From: Filosporella fistucella
Lineage: Eukaryota; Ascomycota; Leotiomycetes; Helotiales
DNA: 64,000 nucleotides
Assembly: GCA_030077755.1 (NCBI GenBank)
Contig: JAQJZZ010000017.1
Span: 1,984,001-2,048,000 of the forward strand
Direction of reading: 5' to 3'
Made by a program: the position numbers and the translations under genes. The notes under the pieces were generated by a model. That model was not told the DNA's origin, made no database searches, and saw only the letters and a program-made list of their open reading frames with translations. Positions within the stretch are counted from its first letter, which is position 1. Each line of letters starts with the position of its first letter. Shown piece after piece: positions 36,570 to 47,603 of this stretch.

Positions 36570-38502
36570 ATGGCTCCTTACTATCCAATTACTGTTGTCC
36601 GGAGCGACGGGGTAACTGAGGTCAGAGGCAAAACAGGTCAATTGGAAGCCAATTCGCCTACAGCAGCACAACAAGATGCTACGCAAGATGCCGAAGGAAA
36701 TGTAGCTTGTTTCCGCCTCTGCCCTCCGGATCATCCAAAGGTCATTGATTGGTGCCGGAAGCTTGGAGGAATGCTGATTGAGAGAGTTTTCAAAGGAGAG
36801 CTTAAAGACTCCGGAAGTGAGAGCTGATTTAATTATACGTGGTGGAGTCAATTGCTAACTCATTGCAGACAAAGTTTACATCCTCAAAGAGTTACCAGAA
36901 GGCTACGAACTATGGGCTCATGTAAAGTACAATGTGAAGAAAGTCGGAGATGGGGGAGAGGGTGAGAGCTACGATAGACAGGATGCGTATTTGTACGGAC
37001 ACCCTGAAGGAAGAGGAAAGCGTTTCAGATCTCCGGCAGATTTCTTTCCTCATATTCTCTGGCTTTGCACAGACACAGAGGATGATCCCAGGAATTGCTC
37101 CTGCACTTCTTGTAATCCGGACGATAAAAAGACAAAGAGGGAGAGAGAGCCGGTCGAGAATAACACAAAAGATCTGGACATCAACCCGAAGAAGGAACTC
37201 AAAACACCTCAAGTTATTCTACCGCCAGCAAAAAATCTTCAACTTCAAGCCTCCACACCAGCGCCCGCCACTTCGAAACCTTCTACCCCGAATCCTCGAA
37301 CAACCCAACCACCTCCTTCTACTTTGGCGAATGTTGCTGCCCCGAAACCAGCACCAGCTCCTGTCCCTGCCAACAATCGACCCGTTCGTCTGCACGAACA
37401 ACAAGCTGATGGAGACGCCAACTCAAAATACATATACCGTCCGGGAGAATTGGTCTGGTTCAACAATGGTGCAAATTGGCGGCTTGGAATAATTGGAAAG
37501 CGTCGAATCATGAATGAACGCCCCCAATTTTACATTCAACCTCTTTCAAATCCCTCTCAACACCAACAATATCTCATCAAAGATCAAGATACATTACGTC
37601 CCTGGCTGGCATGGAGTGTACCAGAGACTACAATATCTGCTTTGAAGGATGCAGTTTTCGATCAAGTTCCTTGGGATCGAGTTGTCCGTGGTGAATTTGA
37701 TCAAGGTTGCCCAAGAGATTACATTGTTGATGGAAGTATCCTAGCAGCCAAGGTCATCGATGCAAGCTACTCTCTCTTTGACAGGAACGAAGCAGCACTT
37801 GCCGGCCCTGGTGAAGTACACTACAAAGGCATGTTCATGGGAGCTGAGAAGATTTGGGTTGGAGAACCTGTTCGACTTAGAGTTCCTGCACCACCAGCTC
37901 CAGGCTCGTCTGATATTGTCGTTCTTGTCATTCACAAGTTGATCGAGCATCCTGAAGCTTCTCGAGTCACTTTTGTTGGAGATGTCTACCGATTTGTTGA
38001 GATGCCTACTCCATACAGCAATCGAAGTCAATGGCCTACACCCGATCTTCCACCCCGTATGGTTGCAGATCTTCGATTTCGAAATGAGGTAGCTGATCAT
38101 GCTCACACGGGAATGTGGTATGAGTGGCGTCTACTGGAACCTGCTGCTCGCAAGTCTCTTGCTGATATCAAGGGACGTTGGTATGAGACATCGAAACTCC
38201 TGCCACTTCTACTTCAAAGTCCTCAAGCATTTCAAGCTCAAATAGCATCTGGTCGACTCACAGATGCAGGCTCGTGCATGAATGGCAGACGGGACAACAA
38301 TCAAGTACCAGAGCAGAGACGAAAGAATAGAAGAGATACAATTGGCAGAGCCGTCCCAGAGAATTTCAAGGTCAGCAGAGGTTTGGATGCTGATGATGCC
38401 TCTGATAATTCGTTCCCGGACGAGCTGCAGCAACCAATGTTCGATGGCGGAATGGATCAATACATGGATCTGGACCAAGCTGGCAACTACTACGGACATT
38501 GA
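36570..38502 (+). CDS. clr2: Clr2-type transcriptional silencing protein
   Basis: Two exons, 36570-36816 and 36869-38502. The intron at 36817-36868 has a GTGAGA donor, GCTAAC branch and GCAG acceptor. The product is 626 aa. Hallmarks of the Clr2 family are visible: LPEGYELWAHVKYN, DAYLYGHPEGRGKRFRSPAD, then FFPHILWL with a Cys cluster (CSCTSC), a Pro/Ala-rich linker (about residues 200-265), and a C-terminal half beginning YRPGELVWFNNGANWRLGII. In fission yeast Clr2 is a subunit of the SHREC histone-deacetylase/remodelling complex that silences heterochromatin. The role here is inferred from family. ATG 36570 was chosen for its good context and because the upstream in-frame extension has no conserved character. 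Confidence 0.88.
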
Positions 38503-39088
38503 GAGTGGAATTATTTATGTGGAGTTTTTGGAGGAGTTTTATGTAGAATAGATACCCCTTGTTGTAGGCAAAGAATTTGTGCTTTAAAATATTTGTCTAA
38601 ATGTGAGACTTTCTCTTGTATGATGAATATGCTCTACTTTTCTCTTAGATATATATAAAAACCCTATACTTCTATCGTCCACACGAGCAATTTCAAAGCA
38701 TCCTACTTCAATAGAAAATCGTACTTCTATTCCTTACTCAAATGTCCAATTATACTTTGTCAGCATTTTCCTTTTAATTATACGAAATATTCAACAAGAG
38801 GTGTCGCAATTGTTAAATATCTCGTAGTACACGGAGAGCCTGGAAGGATCAGATAATCTATTCATTTCCTTGAAAATTATGTAACAAATAAAAATAAATG
38901 TCAAGTAGACAGATTCAATGGACATTGCTACGAAATCCCCTGCTTCCAACACCAGCCCACCTACAAAAAAAGCACCACAGCCGACGGTTCATCCTCGGTG
39001 CTTCAATCCCCCCTCTCTTCTTGCCCCTCTCTTCAAAACTTCATTCTCCCTCTTCTCTTCTCTTCCTTCCCTCCTTCTTCTCCTATCC
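38503..39088. other. Intergenic region
   Basis: 3' flank of the Clr2 gene, ending in a long pyrimidine tract (about 39000-39080). No gene seen. Confidence 0.4.
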
Positions 39089-39106
39089 AAAAAAAAACCA
39101 AAAAAA
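39089..39106 (-). terminator. Pol III terminator-like T runs for tRNA-Phe
   Basis: On the minus strand, runs of seven (39106-39100) and nine (39097-39089) T residues lie about 57 bp after the tRNA 3' end. They are the first strong T runs in that direction. Confidence 0.55.
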
Positions 39107-39162
39107 GATTGTTCTGAAGTCCTGGTGTACCAGGACTCCGGAAGACACATTGCTACTCGCAA

Positions 39163-39252
39163 TGCGGCTTCTCGGGATTGAACCGAGTGCCTTCAGATTA
39201 ATGGCATGAAGTTAACTTCAGTCTGACGCTCTCCCAAATGAGCTAAAGCCGC
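39163..39252 (-). tRNA. tRNA-Phe (GAA) with 17-nt anticodon-loop intron
   Basis: A full cloverleaf can be written. The acceptor stem is GCGGCTT/AAGCCGC, the D arm GCTC/GAGC, the anticodon stem TCAGA/TCTGA with anticodon GAA at 39219-39217, the T arm CTCGG-TTCAATC-CCGAG, and the discriminator is A. A 17-nt intron (39215-39199) sits one base 3' of the anticodon, the standard position for tRNA endonuclease removal. A and B boxes are intact. Confidence 0.95.
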
Positions 39253-39849
39253 TGGGTTGGTTATGATGTGGGGAGGGTTATTAGACAGTATGTAGGTGTG
39301 ACAGCTTTTGAAGGAATGAGGGAGGGGATTGGTGGGTTGACGAGGTGGTGGGGAGCTAGTGCGGGTCAAGGGTTTGAGTGAGATGTTGTAGATGGCATTG
39401 TGAAGAGGAAATACTTGGGATTTAAGTGGGAATTGATGAGAGATAGAGAGATTGGATATGAATGATTGAGTAGTATAGTATCCCTTTTAGTTATTACATT
39501 TTGTGCGACATCCTTAGAAACGCTTCCCATCGTTCAGAGACTAAAAATACATTGATGATTTCGGCTCCGGACACAAGCCGGCGGATATCAGAGCAAAGAG
39601 TGAGAGTAAGACTATAAGAGCGTGCTTCGTGCGGGGTGTAAATTGAGCATTTGAATGGTGAGGAATAGCAATTGAGGCAGGCAAGCGCTATACATTTGAA
39701 ATTGATTCATGCACAGATCGACATCACAGCTTTTTCCTATAATGCTGCACTGTGTCTTGCTAGACGATCGGTATGCCTGTGCACTTCTTCAACTACAGAT
39801 GGACTTTGGCTTTCTATTCTTTTTAATACTCGTTCCTGCTATCAATTCT
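39253..39849. other. Intergenic region
   Basis: 5' flank of the tRNA-Phe gene, then sequence leading into the decayed wax-synthase-like gene. A hydrophobic frame around 39797-39870 may be part of that remnant. Nothing else seen. Confidence 0.35.
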
Positions 39850-40940
39850 CCTCTTTATAATGTCTACTCCTTCAGAGCGTCTCCGGCCCAAAATCATGGT
39901 ACCCCTCTTCTACTCGTCCTACATCACCAACACCATGGTTCATTCGAATCATTCCCCTCACCTATATCGCACTCATCTTTTCCATTATGCTTCCTCGCGA
40001 GACACGGGTTAAGCTCGCAGTGCCTGCGCTTCTGCTATTAGTCAGTAACGCTCGTTCTATATCTACGGGGGACTCATCCGGTGAAGGATTACGGGAGGGC
40101 AGCGTTAGTATTTGGATTTGTGGTCAAGTTTTCGGACTTTGGATTATTGGTTGTGGCTGGTGAAGTGTGGAAAGCTAAAGATAAGCGGAATGAGAATGGG
40201 ATTGATTAGAATGAACAAGAAGGAGAGAAAGAGCTTGAAAGGAGTATCCTGCAGATATTTAAAGATAGTGCCGAACTCTGGCTATTCAATATGAGAGGTA
40301 TCGGGTGGAATTGAGATGTAGGCCCTATTCCTAAACGGGCCTATAAATCGAAAATGTACGATTTGACATTCTTAATTTGATCTCTACTCACAACTCAGAT
40401 ATTTTCTCTTCAGCACCCTACTCCGAAGAACAGGTACATACCTACAATGGGATATCAGCAAACACAGCATGTTCGTATTCCCATACATCCAATCCAGCAC
40501 CCGTGCATCATTTTTCTCTCAACCCTCATCCACCAAGTAATACTCACCTGGCTCCACCAACTCGAAGCTTTCGGCTCCATTAATCTCCCCTTTAGACCTT
40601 TTATTTCCTCTGAGTAGTAATTGATTCGCAAGCACCAGATGACTGGCCCCCTCTCTTCGGCAGCTCTCAGATGCATATCTCGTTAGCAGTGCGTGGGGAA
40701 GAATATACCATCTGTTACAACGCAGACAGCGTAGGACACTTACGTCTTATATGCAGGGATCGGTGAATGTTTCTTCGAGAGTAGGAGAAAGGATGGTCAG
40801 TTTAATTATTTCGCTTCTGATGTCGGGATTAACGCATTGGAGTGGAGCGTCGGGTTGTCCTAGATCACATTGGATGTTCATTTATTTTATGATGCAAGCG
40901 CCTGGGAAGCAGAAAGAGATTCAAAGTAGTAGTAAGTAAT
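39850..40940 (+). pseudogene. Decayed wax-synthase-like membrane acyltransferase
   Basis: Family-like segments occur in order but in different frames with stops between them. A multi-membrane stretch TPWFIRIIPLTYIALIFSI starts at about 39937. After a frame change comes VKDYGRAALVFGFVVKFSDF, then AGEVWKAKDKRNENGID with an in-frame TAG at 40207-40209. The family signature LWLFNMRGIGWN is followed by TGA at 40312-40314 where the family has Trp. A late segment RVGERMVSLIISLLMSGLTH lies at 40779-40838. Some frame changes could be introns, but the two stops interrupt conserved sequence. TGG to TGA is a change RIP or drift could make. Intact relatives acylate alcohols or terpenoids. Confidence 0.6.
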
Positions 40941-41463
40941 TGGTTATGAGAAGAATGCATGCTGAGTGGTATTTAATCTGGTTGAAAGTACTGCATTATT
41001 TGGATTTCTCTTGGATCTCATTCTCCTTGTGGTAAGCGGCTGCATATCAATTGAAGCGGGGCACTGTATGTCCATACTCCTCTGATGTTCAGAATTATCG
41101 ATATAGCTTTGAAGAAAAGCTGTTTTATAATAAAATGTATGTTTTCGAACATGCTGTGTTCAAATCAAGAACTCAGAAGTGCACATATTTGGCTTCAGCT
41201 GAGTCGCAGTACAAATTGGCTCACCTCATCCGGAAGGGGCTCACTGGTTATCGAAATCAGGCATGTTCGCTGTATCGCGTATCACAACGTTATTTCAGCA
41301 TCACATACCCTCTTGGTAAGCTGCTTAACTAATACTCGAAACATATATACGGATTAGTTATTCTGCCAGATGGCCTTGTCTGATCCCAGATGTCTTTCAG
41401 CCCTACGAGCGCCTATAATAAGTCCGAATATCGATCAGGCTTGTGGGAATCTCACGTGAAATT
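40941..41463. other. Intergenic region
   Basis: No recognisable gene. The short frames around 41051-41357 have no family features. Confidence 0.35.
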
Positions 41464-42083
41464 CATGCTTGCTTTGTGGTGTTCAAGAATGTATCTGCGT
41501 CCGCCTTTGCGAAAGCAGGAGATGATGATAGAGACTGTGGGAAGACTCTCAAGAGTGAGTGTGTGAGTGATATAAATAAAATGGTGGAAAAGAATATGGA
41601 GACAGGTAAATGCGAGGATATTGTGTTCGAAAATCAGCCGAATAGTTGCGTCGATAAAGCCAATATTTTGAGATGGGAAAATTGGATTATTGCCAGTGAG
41701 TCTATGATTTCTATTGCCCATATTGCATTCTCTATCCAGCATATGAGAACGGAGACTGATTGTTGTGTGATAGATCTCACACTCAACACATGGCTGCAAT
41801 ATCCCCTCCATATCCAGAGCGATTCTCGTCTCGCTGCAGACAAATCCTTCTACACGGAAGCGGTGCAACATGTTTGGCCGGTCTTACTATTTCAGAAGCC
41901 AAATGAGATCGGATTGGGGCAAACTTGAGTGCTCAGAGTCCTACAGGCATGAGTTGTATCGAGGCGAGGGTATATGGCACAAATGAAAATGATAAGAAAC
42001 AGAATGCTGCAGAGCGAGAGTCTGTTTCCGGGTTGCTGCTGACTACCTTGGGAATAATTGTATTGGGATTCGCTACTTTGTAG
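41464..42083 (+). CDS. Possible small secreted Cys-containing protein with hydrophobic tail (model uncertain)
   Basis: An open frame over 41500-41699 (AKAGDDDRDCGKTLKSEC…) can be joined through a GTGAGT … GATAG intron (41700-41774) to NLTLNTWLQYPLHIQSDSR. A second, weaker intron (GTGCAA … CTCAG) leads to SPTGMSCIEARVYGTN and a C-terminal hydrophobic tail (SGLLLTTLGIIVLGFATL) with a stop at 42081-42083. The tail fits GPI attachment. A signal-peptide-like stretch (KFMLALWC) starts near 41457 but is in another frame, so the gene may have a further intron or be broken. The family is not recognised. Confidence 0.35.
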
Positions 42084-42132
42084 CTTATTATAACTTCGAG
42101 ATATGTCATTAATTATTACACAATCACTCATC

Positions 42133-43484
42133 CTAATCATCCGCCTCGAACCCCCTTATAATCACCCTCAACCCCTTAAACCCCGCCTCCCTCTCCGCCA
42201 CCAACTGAAACCCAATCTCGCTCTCACCTTCTAATCCCTTGACTACACTCTCCACATCTTCCTCTCCCCAATTAACCTTCACCTCAAATACCTGCAATTG
42301 CTGCCTCACGCCTAAAAGCGGTCTCAACATTCGCATTTTCTGCGCTAGTACTATATCCGGCTCTGAGAGGTAGAACACAACTAGATCTCTGAGTTGCACT
42401 CTCAGTTCTCGAAGTGCAGACATCTCAGAAACGGTCTTCCAGATCTCTTGCCAGACTTTCTCACAGCAGGTACGTTTTGGCTCTGGCTTGGATGTTTTCC
42501 AGGGAAGTCGGAGTTGGAGTTTAGGGGATAGGGTGAAGCTGGTTGATTTGGTGGAGGATTTGGAATCAGGTTGGTTTGAGAACATTAGTGAGGTGCCTAT
42601 GTGATGGAGCTGGAGGTCTAAGGTGAGGGTTTGAATAAAATCTAGAGATGGCTTTGGAATGATTTGCGTGAAGATGTTGAAGGCGAGTTGGTGCATGAAG
42701 TGGAAATTGGTGTGGGTGTAGAAGAGGGCCATTATTTCTGCGTACCTAGTTTCTGTTAATAACCTTGCTTTCTTGATTTCTCATGAAATAAAGAATCAAA
42801 TAGTTGGGGTAAAGAAAATGGAACAAAAGAAGAGAATGTGGAAATTGGAACGACATACATCATCTTACACGAAACAGCAAGACATAAAATCTGCTGCACC
42901 CTCTCTCTCGTCCCCTTCCACTCTTTCCTCCAATACCTAGTCCTAGGTCTCCCCTTCTCAACTCCCTCTTCTACACTACCAATCCCTCTACCCTTCTTCC
43001 CTCTGCTTAATGCGACCTCACCACAAAGATGTTCATGCGTGATGTACAACTGTTTATATCCCGTTTCCGGATAGATCGTTAGCGTGGTATGTGGGTTCTG
43101 AAACACAGCATCGAGATATATTTCATGTCTGAGCTCGTAAGGAAGCTTAAAAAAGGGACTTTGGGGCTGAGAACTGGTTATTGAGAGGCTAGGAGATGGA
43201 CGACGCAGTTTAGATAGCCATATTGAGGATAATTTATTACAAGGTGAGGCTGAGGCTGAGATGCGGTTTGATGCGGGGAATGGTGAGATTGGATCTGGTT
43301 CCATATTGGGCTCGTCGACGCGGAATTCGACGTTTGCGAAGAGGCGGAATCTGCTGTACTCTCTAGACATATTGTAATTTGGGGGTTGCATGCCAGATAT
43401 GAGTTGGGAGTTGGGAGGAATATTAAGGATGAAGGTTGTGATGTGGAGCGGCTGTGCCAGGCAGGTGCGCTTGATGTCTGACAT
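42133..43484 (-). CDS. DUF7730-type protein of unknown function
   Basis: Two exons, 43484-42859 and 42745-42133. The intron at 42858-42746 (GTATGT … AACTAG) joins the frames to about 412 aa. The signature FFKLPYELRHEIYLDAVF lies near residue 110, followed later by LCLAVSCKMMYAEIMALFYTHTNFHF. This is the typical start and core of the large fungal family that begins F-x-x-L-P-x-E-L-R and continues with C-x-x-Y-x-E-x-x-x-L-[FY]-x-x-N. These proteins resemble degenerate F-box proteins, and their function is unknown. The start is uncertain: in-frame ATGs occur at 43484, 43394 and 43373. Confidence 0.75.
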
Positions 43485-44233
43485 CGATCGTATATGCAGG
43501 ACTTCAGCCACAGAAGGACTTTTTATTCAGGACTCGAGTAATCGAGCAATTGGAAACATTCCATTCCTATTCCAGACACAGTGAATGACTTCTTTACTTT
43601 GTAACTGACAGCCAATAATTTGATGCCGTACACGTGATCGTGAATAAAGTCAGGTGCAACCATTTCCCTGTATCGAACTTCAGCTCTTAACGCAGATTTA
43701 AATTGTATTTCTAGCTATTAATCTTACAACCTGAGGATATGGTTATTTTGAAACATATCTGCTAACAGTGAATTTTGATTTTCTGGTGCCCACTGATTTA
43801 TTCTGGACATATAGAGTAATGGCGTTCTGTGTAGGTATTTGTTGAAAGAAGCGCTTTCAGACAAGACCTTTTTAGCACATGAAGCAGTCGTGCGTGTGGA
43901 AAGTACTGATCGGTATGAAAAGGGTGTTCATTGATAGGTCACCATGAAATTCGAATCAACACGAAAGAGGGTTCTTCTATCTATTATGAATTGACCCACC
44001 TAGGTACTGGCTGCTGCCCATGTCAAATGCCAATATAACTACACCACCCTACGCCCAGACGCCTGGTCTCTGCGGTCGTAGACCCGTCACGAGTATAATG
44101 AGCTTTGAATTGAACTGACAACAAAGATGGAGAGATGTAGCGATTCGAAATGACTTGGAGACGAAATTGAAAAATCGAAAAGAAGATACACAGAATTTCA
44201 AAACACTTACAGCATAAGCCCACCAGTTACCTC
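43485..44233. other. Intergenic region
   Basis: Upstream flank of the DUF7730 gene and 3' flank of the MFS gene. No gene seen. Confidence 0.45.
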
Positions 44234-46176
44234 TCACTCCTTCCATCCCACAAATCTCACACATCTCCATCCCAAACTCCACCTCCTCAATCTCGCTCCC
44301 CAGAAAAACATAGGAACCCAAAGCGCCAAAACAAATCCCGTAATCGCAGCCATCTCCCCCAACGCAAGTAATTCCCCACTCTGCGCGATCCAACTATTAG
44401 TCGTAGCACTCAATCCAAAACCAATGATTGACTTGAATGCCAGCTGAGCAATTGTGACTTCTCCTCTTACAGGCCCGTATGCATCAAGTGTATACACAAA
44501 CGAGATGTTTATCCCTTGACCAATGGCAAAAGTCAGGAGTCCTATCCCAGAGATCGGAACCATGAATGGGAGTTTGTATTCTAATCCTGCGCCGTAGAGG
44601 ATAAGACCTAGGGGAGCGGCGATCATGGAGATGGTCATGGCTGGGAGACGGAATTCGGGCTCGCGGATACCGTTGTTGCGAATGGTGAAATAGTTTGCTA
44701 TTGCTTCACCGACGGGGCCTCCGGCAGGAACTGTGTATGTTAGTGGGATGGTTGGTAAAGGGGAAGGAAAAAGAACATACTGGCGAGGATACCACCGACG
44801 AGGGAACCGAAGAAACCTAGACCGGCTTGGAAAGCTGTGAAATTGTATACACGAGCGAAATCGTTAGCGACTGTTGTACATTAGTTTACGCCTGATGGAG
44901 ATGGGCTTTTACGAGATAGGTAGCACTCACAAGCTGACGAAAGAGCAACACTGAATCCAATAGTCGCGGACATGACGAGTGTTGCCCACAAGACAGGCGG
45001 CAGGATAACTAGCCCAAAAGGTCGAATGAACATTTTCCAAAGAGATTCCTGTGTGTAAATTTCTCCAGTAAACAGTGATAAGGTACTCCAGTAAGATTTC
45101 TTCTTCGGCTCCCCTTGCGACACTGGCGAGTACCCCTTATTCCCCAAAACCACAGCTTCCAACCTCCTTATCCTCTCTTCCATTCTGTGAATCACTGAAT
45201 TCTCGAGACTCTGTTCCGACTCAGCCAAGGCTGCCATCCTATCGTTCTCCTCGTAATACTTGGCTACCTTGGCTTTCTCGGCGTCGTCCAAGATGATAGA
45301 GATCGACAGTCTGTACGGATTGGCTTTGTTCTCGAAAATGTCTCCTTTCTCATCGGTATCGGCGTACACGCGATTGTATGCCGTTTCGGGGAATGTGAAA
45401 ATGATCAGCATGAGGAGGAGACCGATAAGCACTGAGCCGACCCAGTAGATTACTCGCCATGAGTTGGAGACGACGATGAAGCCTGAGACTATGATACCGA
45501 TAGAGACACCGGAACCAGTTGCGAAGTTGTACATACTAGATGCGGCTTAGTCGCTGTAATGAGAGTAGGGACGGAGTACTTACGCCATCATTGTACCTCT
45601 CTCATGCAAAAAGAAAACATCCGATATGGTAGCAGGTCCCAGACACTCTCCAGCACCAGAGAAGAATCCCAGGAATATTCTTGCAGTCAACTCACTCGTA
45701 TAATTGGTCGTTGCTCCAGCCCACAAAGCCGTTCCCAGATATCCAGAAAAAGAAATGATATACATAGGTCTCCGTCCATACTTATTGATGAGGGGTTGCC
45801 ATAGCAGATTTCCGGTTCCTTGAGTAAGGGCCGAAGTTGTGAAGAAAAATGCTACCTGTGGAATGATGAGTTGAAGATTTGCACCTGGCTGGCTGCCACC
45901 AAAATCATTTGCTATTTCGACGAGTGCTACAGTGGGACCGGCGGCGAGGAAAGTACACATCAACATTCCGAAACAAGTCACGACCGAAACATAGTATTTG
46001 AAGGGCTGAGACCTATTTGGCTTGAGCAATTGATATTTTCTGATGGAGAAAGATGCATACCAATTGAGGGGATCATTTGGATCGCTACTTGGCTTAGGTA
46101 CCAAGATGATTTCTCCCGATTCTGACCTCAGCTGGACTCTTCCAAGAGCCTTCTCATCTATCACATGTTCCGCCAT
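44234..46176 (-). CDS. MFS transporter (DHA1-like drug/metabolite efflux family)
   Basis: Five exons: 46176-46061, 46012-45584, 45535-44931, 44870-44781 and 44730-44234. All introns are GT-AG (48-60 bp) and the frame closes to 578 aa. The N terminus has the family pattern DPNDPLNW. The first half contains NKYGRRPMYIIS (the loop 2-3 motif) and ARIFLGFFSGAGECLGPATI. The long charged central loop (residues about 245-330) separates the two six-helix halves. The second half has PVGEAIANYF and GVRGEVTIAQLAF-like sequence. Fungal members export drugs or secondary metabolites at the plasma membrane; the substrate cannot be told. An alternative upstream in-frame Met exists at about 46206, but MAEHVIDE is preferred because it starts directly before the conserved acidic N terminus. 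Confidence 0.9.
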
Positions 46177-47603
46177 GATTAAAGTTCGTAAAGGTAAGGC
46201 TCTCACCAGGAGGCACAGGAAAGAAGATTATAGAGACAATCTGGTGATAGCCAGCACCTTGTTGCACCCATCAGGAAGACCATCGCGAGAGGACGTAGGG
46301 CTGACATTATGAATGCCAGTTCGCTGCCCCATATTTCCCGAAAGTGGACATCTTGACACAACGGCATACGTTATTTCTTCCGCATCCAATGATGCCAAGG
46401 CGTGGGGATGCTATATCGAACACCATGGTTCCACTTCTGTGTGCCTTGTCCATGAGTTGGAGGTGGTATCCTGGAAGTAAAAAGGCAATTTTAGACGTTT
46501 CGCTGTGTGAAGAGCCGCGTAATGATCTTTGCAGATTAAGAACTGAGACGAGATCCTTCCGAAGCGACTACAAACGCGCTTTTCTGGAGCTGCAGATCCA
46601 CTTGTCCACTTAGTTGCAGCATAGTTCCTCATGCCATGGATGATCTACTCAGATTTGACTTTCCATAGGGATTAGACTTGTCACACGTTGAGTTGAAACA
46701 GATTGCGTGGCAAGATCGTCTTGGCAAGGTGTAAAGACGCCGAATCTGTGGAAAGGAGTGAAGATGAAGTAAAGATTGACATGATTTGAGATGCCAAGAC
46801 GCTTGGAAATGCTTCGATTGATGGTTTTGGGACTTATGATGAGGTCTCGTCCAAACAGATGGGTTTCCGCGCTGTCAGAGCGTTGCGGCACTTGCTCAGG
46901 TTTCGGGACCGAGAATTCAATGTTTTCTGGAGCTTATTTCGTGGCTTGCGATGCATATCAGAGGTCTTTCGCCGCAAGAATTGAGATGGTGATGAATAAT
47001 GTTTTTATGAGGAGAAAAATTGAAGCTATCGCGGATTCGTGAACGTGCTTCGAAATGAGCTTAACCCATTCAGGATGAGCATGAAAGAGCATCATGGTAC
47101 TCCTTTCTGTGTCCACCTCCACTTCCCGATCCCCACACGGGCAAGTTATACTTCTAGAATGTTTCATGAACCTCAAATCCCACCCTGTAAAACATGTTGT
47201 CGCAGATCTCAGCGTGGAGACTTCCGGTGTGAACATCACATGATATTCACGTGCATGTCAGTATAGGCTTTCTCTTACTCACCTACTCTCCGTTCTCGTG
47301 TAACAGTACTCTATCGACGTTGAATAAGTTTCTTCCAGCGCCACAAGGTCATGTTAATAATGTCCAGAAAATCCAACACTTTTACCATATGTGCCGAGTA
47401 AAGTTTAGCACCCCGCACATACTGCCGAGGTCTCTGAGCACTGATTCAGTGTTGCAATCAATCCAATTCGGAATTGCATTGCCGTGCGGTAGGATAATCC
47501 CCTGGAGAATGTAGGTTGAGATCTATTCCGGTGCGTCTGTTTTATTCTTCAATAATATCTTTTTTCATTTTTATCAATTTTGGAATTCCATTTGTATATC
47601 ACC
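46177..47603. other. 1.4-kb divergent intergenic region (MFS / thiolase-like)
   Basis: Several short frames on both strands, none with family features. It lies head-to-head between the MFS transporter and the thiolase-like gene, so it probably carries both promoters. Confidence 0.45.

Noticed and set aside
39163..39252. tRNA-Phe as a second anomalous tRNA
   Set aside because: Its 17-nt intron is at the normal position after base 37, so it is an ordinary intron-containing tRNA gene.
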